A stretch of DNA of 64,000 nucleotides, from the NCBI GenBank assembly GCA_003260075.1, contig QLIY01000068.1:214218-278217 (forward strand), given 5' to 3'. Origin of the DNA: Phallusia mammillata (lineage: Eukaryota > Chordata > Ascidiacea > Phlebobranchia > Ascidiidae). Of this stretch, positions 54,182 through 64,000 are shown in pieces (position 1 is the first letter of the stretch; every line of letters begins with the position of its first letter). The position numbers and the translations under genes are program-made. The notes beneath the pieces were generated by a model. That model saw only the letters and a program-made list of their open reading frames with translations, was not told the DNA's origin and ran no database searches.

Positions 54182-56512
54182 TTATATGGGAACGTTATGA
54201 GTTGAAATTGGTTGTTGGTCGTTGCTGGCTGCTCCGTAGTTGGCACGATTTGTGTCGTCGTTGGTATAACGGAATACGTCCATCTCCCCTTCGCTGTCAA
54301 TAGCAAACGCATCTTCGAGGTACACACTGTGTCATAAGTAATTAAGCACAAGGTTATTTGGAGCAAAATAGTTTGAACTGCTATTTATTAGCTTGTTAAC
54401 TTGTCTTAACCCACACAGACAGTAAAAAGCCATTCTTTGGAAATCATCTCGTATTTTTAATTTGATACTAGGTAAAGTATAAGAAACGCAAGTAACAGAG
54501 ATAGGGTGGCCACATTTGTTCAAGGGGATTGCCGTCCTTGTTGCTTATCCCAGACATATTTAGCACACGACGTATCACTTACTCCATGGGTCGTCCAGGT
54601 GTAGGAGCAGTGGTTTGTGATGTTAGCAGACCCTGTTCTATTCCTTCATAATCTTCCTGTTTTCTTAGCTTCAGATATGTGTAGAGAATTGGAATGAAGT
54701 ACACCTAAACATCAATGTGGTAATTTAATTCGTAGGTAATTAAAAAGAGTCTCTGTTTGCCTGCTGACTTACGTTTAGCGCTGCGTAAATTCCAAAGACC
54801 AACCACACAGACCAAGAGATAGACTGAAATTGATTTTTTGTTAGTTCCTGATTTGCATAACCGAGAAATCCAAGTTGCAAAACCGTTTGCAGAAATATCA
54901 CCACAATGTAAATAAAGCCGCAAGCACGAACGTATCTTAGCGATCTCTGAAATTTAAAAAGAATCAGTTCAGCATACTTGCGAAATATGAAAACTATTGT
55001 CTACAACTACTTTTAGCATCCATCACAATCAATTAAGTATACAATAGGACACAGGCTTGATCTACTTACTGATTCAACTGCTGTCAACCAGATAATACTG
55101 AATACGAGCAAGATGCCAGGTATCGCAAGGCTCTTGTATAGCATTAGAACAATATACTCTTCCACTGTAAAACAAACAAAGTTTTATTCGTCTTGTTTTC
55201 CTGAGTGCAGTGTTACTCAGCTTTGCCGCCTTCTGTGGGATCGTTGGCAAATTTTAAAATAAAATTTAAACAGGCGAAATACAGCAACAAGTTAGTTATA
55301 AGTTTCCTTTATGCAACAAACATAACAAACGTGTCAAAATTGTTCGCAAAGTTGTAGCATTAAACTCAATGTTGAAACCAGCACAATCACATCATCTTTT
55401 CATCGTGTTGATATAAGCCACAAAATACTTCAAGTTTTGCCACTATATGTAAGTGGGTTTTTTATGTGAAGAAAAACATTGTAAAAGCATAGAGCCAATA
55501 AATGATAAGCTGCAGACAGTGCACAATGTTTCGGCCTAAAAGGTCTCATCAGTGCAGATGGTGACAAGAAAAACACTGGCCTTGATATCGTTGACTTGAA
55601 GTTCAATTGAGAAAGTTGCTGCTTACTTACCATAAATCATGATGCATTTGTTACAATCTCTGAGTGCTCCCACACAAACCGTCCGGTTTGCAGATTTAAC
55701 TGAAAATTAACAGGTTTTAATGCAACAAAAAACGACAATTCATGTTTAAAGCAAAGTTCAACTTACAGTTTAAATTTTCTTCGCAAATGCATTGTTCCAG
55801 TATGACCGTTTTGCCACCAACGACACAATTTGACGTTAGTTGCACTGTAAAAACATATGAAATATCTGAATGCAGTTGTGTATATTTTCTCTGTTTTAAA
55901 GGTTTGTTTGTTTACCTGTACCGGACAATATAAGTGACCCCGAACCTTCATCCACTGGTTCATTGTTTGCGTCAAATTTGCCCACTCTAAAAATGCAAGA
56001 TTTTTAGGGCTGTTGATATGCAAAAAAAAACAATATTAGAGATACACGTACTGTAATTGTTCTTCATACTGTATTTGACTTAGCAGATCATCTTGAATCC
56101 GATGAAGTGAAAATACCATCAGTCCAACGTACAGAGAGTTGATGATCTGCAAACCAAGGTAAGCAACATTAGATGTTGTACATTCTTACTCTAGTTGCGT
56201 GTGTAGCCGCTGCTGCCTCGATGGCGACTTGTTAAAGGCGGCTACAGTGTAAACTATGATGGGGGGGGGGCTAGATGTTGTACATTCTTACTCTAGTTGC
56301 GTGATACGCTCTTAGGCTATAATTAAAACATAAGATAAACGTACTTTATATACTATAAAATCATCATGCTGTGATAGCCTATATACAGTCTCGAGTTCAA
56401 AACTTACAAAGTTAAACCATCCAATAACAGAAGCTCCGGTCCTCACGCTGCAACAGCAACAAAACGTGGTTCTTCCGAAACAGCAACATAGCCTTGACTT
56501 TGTAACAACCAT
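54182..56512 (-). CDS. LAPTM-like four-pass lysosomal membrane protein, 9 exons, 317 aa
   Basis: Exons 5' to 3': 56512-56408, 56146-56052, 55986-55916, 55844-55767, 55699-55631, 55164-55070, 54946-54773, 54704-54583, 54326-54182 (stop TAA). All phases agree; 954 nt. The N-terminus has a cysteine cluster then CCCCSVRTGASVIGW, like the CCGCCHVRTGT of LAPTM4. Hydrophobic segments: residues about 25-50, 145-170, 180-205 and 222-245. A long loop after the first segment holds about six cysteines (NCVVGG, CICEE, CNKC). The C-tail has YLKL, YEGI and EQGLL, which resemble lysosomal sorting signals. LAPTM proteins regulate late endosomal/lysosomal membrane traffic (family knowledge). The protein is longer than LAPTM4/5 (about 230-260 aa) and lacks an obvious PPxY, so family membership is inferred from topology and the Cys-VRTG motif. 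Confidence 0.75.
55510..55557 (-). ncRNA. Hammerhead ribozyme, slightly decayed, in LAPTM-like intron
   Basis: Minus strand: helix I CTGCA (55557-55553) pairs with TGCAG (55514-55510). Core CTGATGA is at 55552-55546 and GAAA at 55532-55529. Helix II GACC/GGCC has one A-C mismatch; helix III CATT/ACTG has one mismatch. The cleavage triplet is the classical GTC, with cleavage after 55515. It lies in sense in the intron between exons 55699-55631 and 55164-55070. The flanks match those of the 12294 ribozyme. Confidence 0.7.
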
Positions 56513-57393
56513 GATCGTCCAAAAGTAAAATAAACAAAAACCGAGCCTTCTAGCTATCGCAGTTTTTTACTTAAATATGTCATTAAAACAAAACTAAAGG
56601 CATTAAAACAGTTAAGATGCACTTTTTTGATGACCAATAGATTACTTCAAACTACCATTAAACCATAGGCCATCTGTAGCTATCTCTGAAGATAATGCTA
56701 ACCAACTGCCTTTAGTTTAGTCTAGATCTCTTGTAACTTACATGAAAAGTTAAATCGTCATTTTACACCGTTGGTCTGAACGCAAAGCGAAGTTCCACAT
56801 AAACATGCCTTCGGGCTATTAATCATTTCTTCAAACTTTTAATGCGAAATCGCCTTTTGTGCCGCCGCCGACGTGGCTCAAACCAGCACTTACCAGCAGT
56901 TTATGTTAAATGAGATTCACAGAAAATTAAACTAACAAAAATACCCCTGAGGCACTGTTTTCCGGTGTATTTTCCAACGAACAGTTAAAAGTATAAGAGG
57001 CAACCAGTGGAAAATTGGTTCTAGATTAATGATTTCTATTGTTAATATTACACAAAATGTCTATTGTTATCATTACGAAGTAATTTTGAGTCCTTTGTTA
57101 TGACAATGTAAAATATGCTTGGAATTGCGTTGGTTTCCTTCGAAGTCTTGTCGACAAAAATATGAGATTTTTACGAAAGCCACCAGTGAGATTCGGGGGG
57201 GGGGGGCTATAAGAGGCAACCAGTGGAAAATTGGTTCAAGATTAATGATTTCTATCATTAATATTACATAAAATGTATATTGTTATCATTACGAAGTAAT
57301 TTTGAGTCTTTTGTTATGACAATGTAAAATATGCTTGGAATTGCGTTGGTTTCTTTCGAAGCCTTGTCGACAAAAATATGAGATTTTTACGAA
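56513..57393. other. Intergenic, LAPTM-like promoter side
   Basis: No coding region is recognised. It should include the LAPTM-like 5' region. A haplotype duplication of about 200 bp is joined at a G run at 57196-57206; the first copy stops inside the 3' end of the tRNA-Thr gene. Confidence 0.5.
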
Positions 57394-57466
57394 AGCCACC
57401 AGTGAGATTCGAACTCACGACCCCTGGTTTACAAGACCAGTGCTCTAACCACTGAGCTATGGCGGC
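57394..57466 (-). tRNA. tRNA-Thr (anticodon TGT)
   Basis: A 73-nt cloverleaf on the minus strand. Acceptor stem GCCGCCA pairs with TGGTGGC allowing G-U. A box TAGCTCAGTGG, B box GTTCGAATC. The anticodon arm CTGGT-CTTGTAA-ACCAG gives TGT. No intron and no encoded CCA. The sequence is very close to vertebrate tRNA-Thr(TGT). The terminal 20 or so bases are repeated at 57176-57195 by the haplotype duplication. Confidence 0.95.
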
Positions 57467-57616
57467 GACGCCACGACGATGCCACCTTTATGTATTTATT
57501 CTTCACCATGTCAATGGATTTTCAGTTAGATTCTGTTTTTACTTTCTACAAATGTCTTTTGTATGTTGCAACCAAGGTTTTGAGAAAGGTTTTAGATCAT
57601 TTCTTATGTCAATCTG

Positions 57617-58196
57617 ATGTCATTTAAACGAGAGGGAAATGATCCAGCCCTGTTGCACTTGTTAAAGGTACAAAATAGAGTAAATAACAATGTGTTTTCA
57701 TTTAAGTAAATCAAAAAGGTCTTGATTCCTTTGGTTTCTGTTAGAAACGAAGAGTTGAAGAGCTATCCTCTATTGACATTCCAATAGATGAAGCGAAAAA
57801 GCTGAGAGATGGAAGGTTTACATGTTTGGTTTGTGGATCTGAACACATTTTTGACACAATATCAATTCTTCAAATTCACAGAAACTCGACAAAACACAAT
57901 AAAAGTAAGAACTTAACCAAAAACAAAAATCCACATTGACATGTAATGTGTGTGTGTGTGGGGGGGGGGGATTAAAGGTACAAAAAAAGTGAATAACAAT
58001 GTGTTTTCACTTTAGTAAATTAAAAAAGTCTTAATTCCTTTGGTTTCTGTTAGAAACGTAGAGCTGAAGAGCTATCCTCTGTTGACATTCCAATTGATGA
58101 AGCGAAAAAGCTGAAAGATGGAAGGTTTACATGTTTGGTTTGTGGATCTCAACACATTTTTGACACAATATCAATTCTTCAAATTCACAGAAACTC

Positions 58197-58235
<39 letters not shown>

Positions 58236-59694
58236 ATGTTGCAGCAGATTGAATCAAGACTGGCAGATAATGTATGTTATCTTTATGTGCTGGGGAACTT
58301 TGTAGTAACTCTCAGGAATTGTGAATTGTTTAGGATAAACACAAGTCTGACCTTTTGGAAAAAAGAGCAAGTCTTCTGGGAAACAACACACAGACAATAT
58401 GCAATAGAAAGCACTACAAGTCAAATCCTAAGAAGTACCAACCCAAACCCAAGCTGCAATTGATGACCAAGGAAAAATCCCAAAAGCGTGATGAATCGAT
58501 TGAACACAGAGAAAAACCTAAAAGTAAACAATTTCTTTGAGATATAATTACAGTAATACAGTAATAATTACATTTCTAGATGATCACCCAATACCCAATC
58601 CACAAAATCAGAAAACTTGTCTGGACAGGGTTGCCAAAACTATGCCATTTAACAATGCAGAGGTATGGTATAATCACAAATATCATGAAAATGTATTTAT
58701 TATCTTCTCTTGTGACTCTAGGAATATAAATCACGACAAAACATGACTGCTGAGGAAAAAGCTGAACTGACACGAAAGGAAATTGAAAAAAGAAGGTAAG
58801 TGTTGCTAATAAGATATTCATTTTACCAGGTAGCAGGGTATTGATAGAGCTTTGAACTGTTTTTGAAGTAGACAACTATCTATCAAAAAATCAGTGGTTC
58901 ACAAAAAGTGTGAACTAGGAGCAGGGTTGCAATACTGTCCTTATTTCTAAGATTTGTCCTTATTTATAAGAAATGTCCTTGTTTTTGAGTGGGTCATACT
59001 TTTAACAATTACAAGGGGGGGGGGCCGAACTAGGAGCAGGGTTACAAACTTGCAATACTGTCCTTATTTCTAAGATTTGTCCTTATTTTTAAGAAATGTC
59101 CTTGTTTTTGAGTGGGTCATACTTTTAACAATTACAAGTCAAAAAAAGTATTGTTCCTGGGACAGATTGTTTCTGGTAAAAAATATGCCATGTTAGCCAT
59201 GGCTCATATGAATGCAAACCTCCATTTTGTTTTGTACAAAAATCTTATATTTCAGTTGTCCTTATTTTACGGTCCATGCTGATGGCAACCCTGCCTATGA
59301 GACAGCCAATTGGCTTGGAGATAACAAAAAATTGAATTAGCATTATTTAGTCCTTTACTTTCGTGAATAATTTTTCATGTTAATACTAATGGTGCATCCC
59401 GTAAATTTGGTTATTGTACGGGTGTATCCTGGCCTGGGGTAAAAGTTTGAGAAAAACTGTTCTACATAGTTGTTAAATTAAAATGTTTTCTTTGGTTCCG
59501 TCATAATACCAGGTGCAGTATGCCAAAAAAGTTGTTTCTATAATTAGAATGTCCTTTTAGATTAAAATAAATCAGATTTTTTTTTAAATTCTTCGTTACC
59601 ATTTAGTCAAGGCTGGGTTCGAAACAGAGCTGGAGAATGGGAAAAAGATCCAAATGTTGAATTTGATTCTGATGAAGATGAATTGCCCACTTGA
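57617..59694 (+). CDS. SCNM1: Sodium channel modifier 1 (SCNM1), minor-spliceosome zinc-finger protein
   Basis: Exons: 57617-57667, 57745-57904 (second allele copy 58054-58198), 58245-58271, 58334-58523, 58580-58662, 58722-58795, 59607-59694 (stop TGA). The N-terminus MSFKREGND and the next exon (DEAKKLRDGRFTCLVCG, then HRNSTKH) match SCNM1's matrin-type C2H2 zinc finger. Downstream NRKHYKSNPKKYQPKP resembles the HYNSCCRRKYRP block. The C-terminus GWVRNRAGEWEKDPNVEFDS matches human GWIPDGRGRWVKDENVEFDS. SCNM1 is known as a U12-type spliceosome component. Exon 2 does not join 58245 in phase, so a piece, probably an exon after the finger, has been lost at the 36-G run (58199-58234). Confidence 0.93.
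58199..58234 (+). repeat. 36-G homopolymer at the end of SCNM1 exon copy
   Basis: Replaces the 3' end of the second SCNM1 zinc-finger exon copy and probably hides an exon. Confidence 0.9.
58922..59293. mobile_element. MITE with CAGGGTTGC ends in SCNM1 intron
   Basis: Left end CAGGGTTGCAATACTGTCCT and inverted right end GATGGCAACCCTG. Flanks actaggag and cctatgag agree at 6 of 8. The interior repeats TGTCCTTATTT. A G run near 59015 doubles the left part. A second, incomplete copy is at 61150-61435. Confidence 0.5.
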
Positions 59695-60894
59695 AAACGA
59701 AGATTTGGTGTCATAGAACAGTCCTAGATATTCAAGAAGAAAAAGGGTGGGGACATGAAGAATTGTTAAAACTAAACAGCCATGTTGTAAAACGTTATCC
59801 TTCAAGGTGTGCGAAACAGTGATGGGCTAATGGTACAAATCCTCTCCAAGAACTTTAAACATGTTGCCCTACTGTAAGCGTACACTGTAGCTGTAGGCAA
59901 TCGCTTTATGTGTTGTTTTAAGTGTTTGTTTGTTTTACGTTTTATTACGAGTCCGTTACATACATTTACGTGAAATAAAGCTGACTTTAAATATCTTTTG
60001 GGGTGGAGCCATGTTTCTTAAGATTCTTTCTCCGACACACAAGTTGCCGAGTCGGGAATAGAACCCACAATCTTGTGAACACATACGGATTGCTCAGACA
60101 CAGGGGTCAGCAACGCCTGGCGGTTATTTTCCATGGCATGTCAAACGATTTGCGCGTTCATATTTAAGTACTTTTTCGCCAAATTAAAACTATTAATTGG
60201 CCTGTTGTTGGTTCTTTACGTAATCGTTTTAAAAACTCAACCAAAGCTACACAAAAGATTTGGGCTGCTTTCTGATTGCCATTTACAACTATTACGAACA
60301 AAAATGTTGTCACCTGTTCCAGTATTAAAATGACAAGAGAATTGGCACGTGTTAAGAGTTAAAAATTGTAGCGGACCTCCGCCCTAACTATTCGGGCATC
60401 CCGACGGCAATTCCGTTTCACTTGTCAAAAAAGGAGTCCTTATTGCAGATTCGAATGCTTTAATTTGCGTTGGTTATCGCAACATCTTTGGAACGCTGAA
60501 CGTAGGCCACGCGTAGGTGTAGGTGTATGTCCGGCACGCAAACGATATCATATGTTGACTTACTGTAAAAGGAAGAGCCTACTATATGTGCACTATTGTA
60601 AGTGTTTGTTTTGCAATCTCTTGCAATAAGGTCCAAACCTAATAAAAGTGAATCGAATGTTGAACATTCACAAAATGTTTAGGCTAGCCTACAGGATGGA
60701 AAGGAAAATATTCTTAGGCTTTCACTTATGGGGGCGCGAATTTTTAAAACTGTTAGTTCAGTTAATAAACAAAGTCGACATGATAGTGTTATGACAGCTA
60801 CCAGGCTATCTCATCACATGTTATCTGCTGTGTTTGCTGAACGTGCTTTATTTTGTATAGTTTGTAGGTGCTATAGTAAGCTATTCACACTGTT
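59695..60894. other. Intergenic between SCNM1 and EGF-repeat gene
   Basis: It contains the SCNM1 3' UTR and presumably the EGF gene promoter. A single hAT-like end (CAGGGGTCAGCAAC at 60102) and a tRNA-like B-box fragment near 60050-60075 are seen. The open frame at 60133-60333 has no recognisable similarity. Confidence 0.5.
59974..59979 (+). terminator. SCNM1 polyadenylation signal
   Basis: AATAAA 280 bases after the SCNM1 stop codon, followed at 59996-60000 by a T/G-rich stretch (CTTTTGGGGTGG). Position and context fit a 3' UTR end; use is inferred. Confidence 0.5.
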
Positions 60895-63800
60895 ATGGAA
60901 GGGATAGTTGTGTTTTTGATCGTTAGCTTTGTTTCAACGCTAGCCATGTCTGATGAACCAGGTATAAAATTGAGTTGAAATACAGCGTTTTAAACTTGTC
61001 CCGTTTAACATAAAAATATACAATTCGGTATTGACACCCAAACTACAGCTACAGTCACAGGGGTGCGGGAATTGTAGGCCTAATAAGTTAAGTTTAGTAA
61101 TTTGTGACAAAGACTTGTATCTTTGTGTGAATATATAGATGGGCCTATGCCCAGGGTTGCCATCGACATATACCCCAAAATAAGGACAACCGAAAAATTA
61201 AGTTTTCATACAAAACGGGGGGGGGGGTAAATCTTTGCTTTTATACGAACCATGACAGCTCAAGTCTCGGTTTAATTTTCATTGTAACAAGGATTGGACT
61301 TGTAGTTGTTGAAAATAAGACAAAATAAGGACTCAAGTCAAAAACAAGGACATTTCTTAGAAATAAGCACAATACATTTTTCTAAGACATTGCCCTTCAA
61401 AGTAAGGACAAATCTTAGAAATAAGGACTTTCATGTGTTTATATGTGATAGTTTTGTGTTGTTGCAGTTATTATCACGTACATAGAACATGCCACTATAC
61501 CTGACGGATTTGGAGGAAATATGATCAGTACGACTGTGCGAACTTTGGCGTATCCAACAAATAGAGGAAACAACACCTATTACACGTTATTAACCGATTC
61601 AAAGAACAAAGGAAGTAGGGCAGCAGTGTATTAGCACCAAAGCTATAAGCGAACCAGAAACCCGACTGTAACCTACCCGATTTTAGGTTAAAAAGTCTAA
61701 ATTGGTAAAATTTGAAACAAAACGAGGCAGATTGTGAAGTTAGGTCTGAGTAAAGACCGTTTTTTATTCGAACTTTAGTTTAAACTCGACTCGAAAATCC
61801 GACTAACAACTCCGCAAATGTGACGCCACATTTCAGGATAATATACATAGCTGTGGTTGATTTTGCAATTAGTATCAATGGAGAAGCATCACGTAAACTA
61901 TATAGGTGAACAAATTGTCTTATAGGCTAGTCGCAACCAGATTGTCGCATTTTTCAGTTTCAAACATTTGCGAAACTTCTCTTCACGTTTGCGATGCAAA
62001 TGCACAATGTGTTTCATTGCAAAATGGAACTTCAATTCACCGTTGTTCGTGCCTAAATGGATTCAATAAAACGGCTAGCACTAAAAGTATTCCACCTTTT
62101 GACATCATTCCACAAGGAACTTACTGTCCAGGTAACTAATAAGAGGCCTATTTTTCAATGTATGGTACTTTGCAGCCAGCAGTAGTGGGATTCAATTTTG
62201 TTGTCACTCGGTTCTATCACGGCTGAATTCCACCACTGGAAGTTGCAGCTCATAATGAAACCTTTGAATAAGCTGTGCAGTTTGAAAGGTTTATTGGTTC
62301 ATCTCAAAGTTATAAGCGGACACAAAGCCAAAAGTTCAACCCTAATCCTTTTTTGGAAACTTACTGAATTTGTGTCACAAATGATATATTAATTCAAGCC
62401 GGAATCAAGGCCCCTTATATAGAAACTAAAACCCGAACTCTTAATGACACACAACTCTTGTTCAGCTAAATCAGTGGTTCTCTAATCCTTTGCAAAACTA
62501 TTCTCCTTACAACATGCTGGATAAATTCAGTTTATTTACTTCGGATTACGTGAGAATGTTTCAATGGCAATTTATTACGTCAAACAGGACTAAAACAACA
62601 TTTAAATTGTGCGCGAACAATCGCTTTTTTAGTGTTTTTAGTAAAAAAATATTTCTTGTTACAGAAAACTTATTTGTCTGTCTAATTTTTACTTATATAC
62701 TCGTAAGATCTGATGTTACATGAGATTGTAGAAGTACTTCAGGCTCCTCACGGTCCCTCCGAAATCGCGTGGCGGACCCCTGAGGGACCGCGGACCTCAG
62801 TTTGAGAACCGCTGAGCTAAATCATCTTATTACCAAACTAGTTATCAAATTACTAAAGCTGAAATATAAGTCGAAAAAACTCAATTGCCATCATAGAAAA
62901 TTTTGATAATTGGAAGGCGAAAAAATTGGGAAAACAAAAATAGGTTTTTCCTAATATCTTTCAGATATTAACGAATGCTTGGACCCTGATTCAATCTGTA
63001 CCAGGGATTTAAGTTGCCAAAACACTTGCTCAAGTGAAACAAGTTGTCAAAACACCAATGGAAGTTATGTATGCAACTGCCCACATGGATTTCTATTCAA
63101 CGGAACAACATGCATAGGTAACGTATATTGCCCTACCCAGCAACGCAGTATAAACGGCCGTTGTTAGCTTTATACCATTATCGTTGTGTTTTTAAGAAAA
63201 AAAAATTTAATGGCCGCTTTAATGTGATAAGATAAAAAATACTGCGTTAGACTTTAATGACATTTTATTTCGTCGCCATGCACCAAATTTTAAAAATTCC
63301 TAAAAAAGAAGATTGAAATTGAACATACTAAAATCAATTTTTTTCAACAATAAGTTTACATTGGGTTATGAAACATGGCTTGTCGCATTTGTGCGCATAA
63401 AATTTGAAAAATATTACCCCATAGGTGTAACACATACAATACTCAACAACTGTTAATATTACAGCTTATAATTTAGATTTAAATGAATGTCAAAGTGAAA
63501 ACAACGTTTGCCCCGAAAAGGCAAACTGTTTAAACACGATTGGAAGTTATAAGTGCATTTGCCCACCCGGGACGGAACACAAGGACTCAAGGTGTTTTGG
63601 TAGGATTATACATAACTTTTAGGTTTTCGTTCAAAATATTTTACTCAATGGCAACATTGAACCATGCAAACGGTTAAACATGGGTGACTGGTTAAAGTTT
63701 CACCAGATTAACTAACTTATTTGTAGACATAAACGAATGCTTGGACCTTGATCCAATCTGTACCAAGGATTTAAGTTGCCAAAACACGTGCTTAAGTGAA

Positions 63801-64000
63801 ACAAGTTGTCACAACACATATGGAAGTTATGTATGCCAATGCCCACATGGATTTTTTTTCAACGGAACAACATGCATAGGTAACTTGATTTGTTCATATC
63901 AGTGCTGTTAAAGCAGTGGTTCCCAAACTTTTTCATATTTTTTTCAAAACGGTCCCTTTGCCATTATTTCGAAGGCTAGCGGTCCTTAAGCCTAAATGTG
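60895..64000 (+). CDS. Secreted or membrane EGF-repeat protein, 5' part
   Basis: Exons: 60895-60961, 61468-61614, 61958-62131, 62965-63117, 63465-63599, 63727-63879; the gene continues past the window. Exon 1 encodes a signal peptide (MEGIVVFLIVSFVSTLA). Exon 2 is a short domain I do not recognise (IEHATIPDGFGGN). The next four exons each encode one EGF-like domain. The first has ICETSLHVCDANAQC. The second and fourth begin DINECLD, the calcium-binding EGF start, and the third has DLNECQSENNVC. All internal introns are phase 1, typical of exon-shuffled EGF modules. Fibulin, fibrillin or adhesion-GPCR (CD97/EMR-like) relatives are possible; the missing 3' part decides. Confidence 0.8.
61150..61435. 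mobile_element. Second copy of the CAGGGTTGC MITE family
   Basis: CAGGGTTGCCATCGACATAT followed by AATAAGGACAACCG is the inverted-strand equivalent of the right end of the 58922-59293 element, with repeated AAATAAGGAC blocks. The other terminus is not clear. A G run lies at 61220-61228. Confidence 0.4.
62472..62814. mobile_element. hAT-type MITE, CAGTGGTTCTC ends, perfect TSD
   Basis: Left end CAGTGGTTCTCTAATCC and inverted right end TTTGAGAACCGCTG. The 8-bp duplication agctaaat is perfect (62464-62471 and 62815-62822). It lies in the EGF gene intron between exons 61958-62131 and 62965-63117. Confidence 0.85.
63913..64000. mobile_element. hAT-type MITE, left end only
   Basis: CAGTGGTTCCCAAACTTTTTC begins an element cut by the window end. 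GCGGTCC blocks follow as in its relatives. Confidence 0.6.

Noticed and set aside
61837..61905. Extra exon of the EGF gene (IIYIAVVDFAISINGE)
   Set aside because: Although open and flanked by AG and GT, its phase fits neither neighbour, while exons 61468-61614 and 61958-62131 join in phase without it.

Overview
The window looks like nuclear DNA from a marine invertebrate deuterostome, most probably a tunicate. The base composition is AT-rich, the genes have many introns, and the encoded proteins resemble chordate families (NuMA, type I diacylglycerol kinase, LAPTM, SCNM1). Non-coding DNA is full of short non-autonomous transposons, tRNA-derived SINEs and hammerhead-type ribozyme motifs. The species cannot be fixed from the sequence alone.

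Layout. 1-13710 (+): the 3' part of a NuMA (NUMA1) homologue, with the end of the coiled-coil rod and the whole C-terminal tail. 16051-49387 (-): a complete type I diacylglycerol kinase gene (DGK alpha/beta/gamma class), 21 coding exons, about 763 aa after removing one assembly duplication. It converges tail to tail with NuMA. 49388-54181: no convincing gene. 54182-56512 (-): a complete 317-aa four-pass membrane protein, LAPTM-like. 57394-57466 (-): tRNA-Thr(TGT). 57617-59694 (+): SCNM1, a minor-spliceosome zinc-finger protein. 60895-64000 (+): the 5' part of a secreted or membrane EGF-repeat gene running off the window. The genes do not form an operon or a shared pathway.

Two features dominate the non-coding sequence. 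(1) At least nine short elements have hAT-type ends (CAGTGGTT, CAGGGGTC and similar) and 8-bp target-site duplications, six of them perfect and three with one mismatch. (2) Hammerhead motifs: one complete type I ribozyme in a NuMA intron (12294-12345), a slightly decayed relative in a LAPTM intron (55510-55557), half copies, and a second family with an extra base before helix II whose stems covary.

Assembly warning. About 40 runs of 9-95 G (or C) interrupt the window, and nearly all are flanked by a direct repeat of the preceding sequence, often with SNP-level differences. They look like false joins of the two haplotypes through poly-G read ends. Several split or duplicate exons (NuMA, DGK, SCNM1), so gene models and apparent tandem duplications must be read with that in mind.
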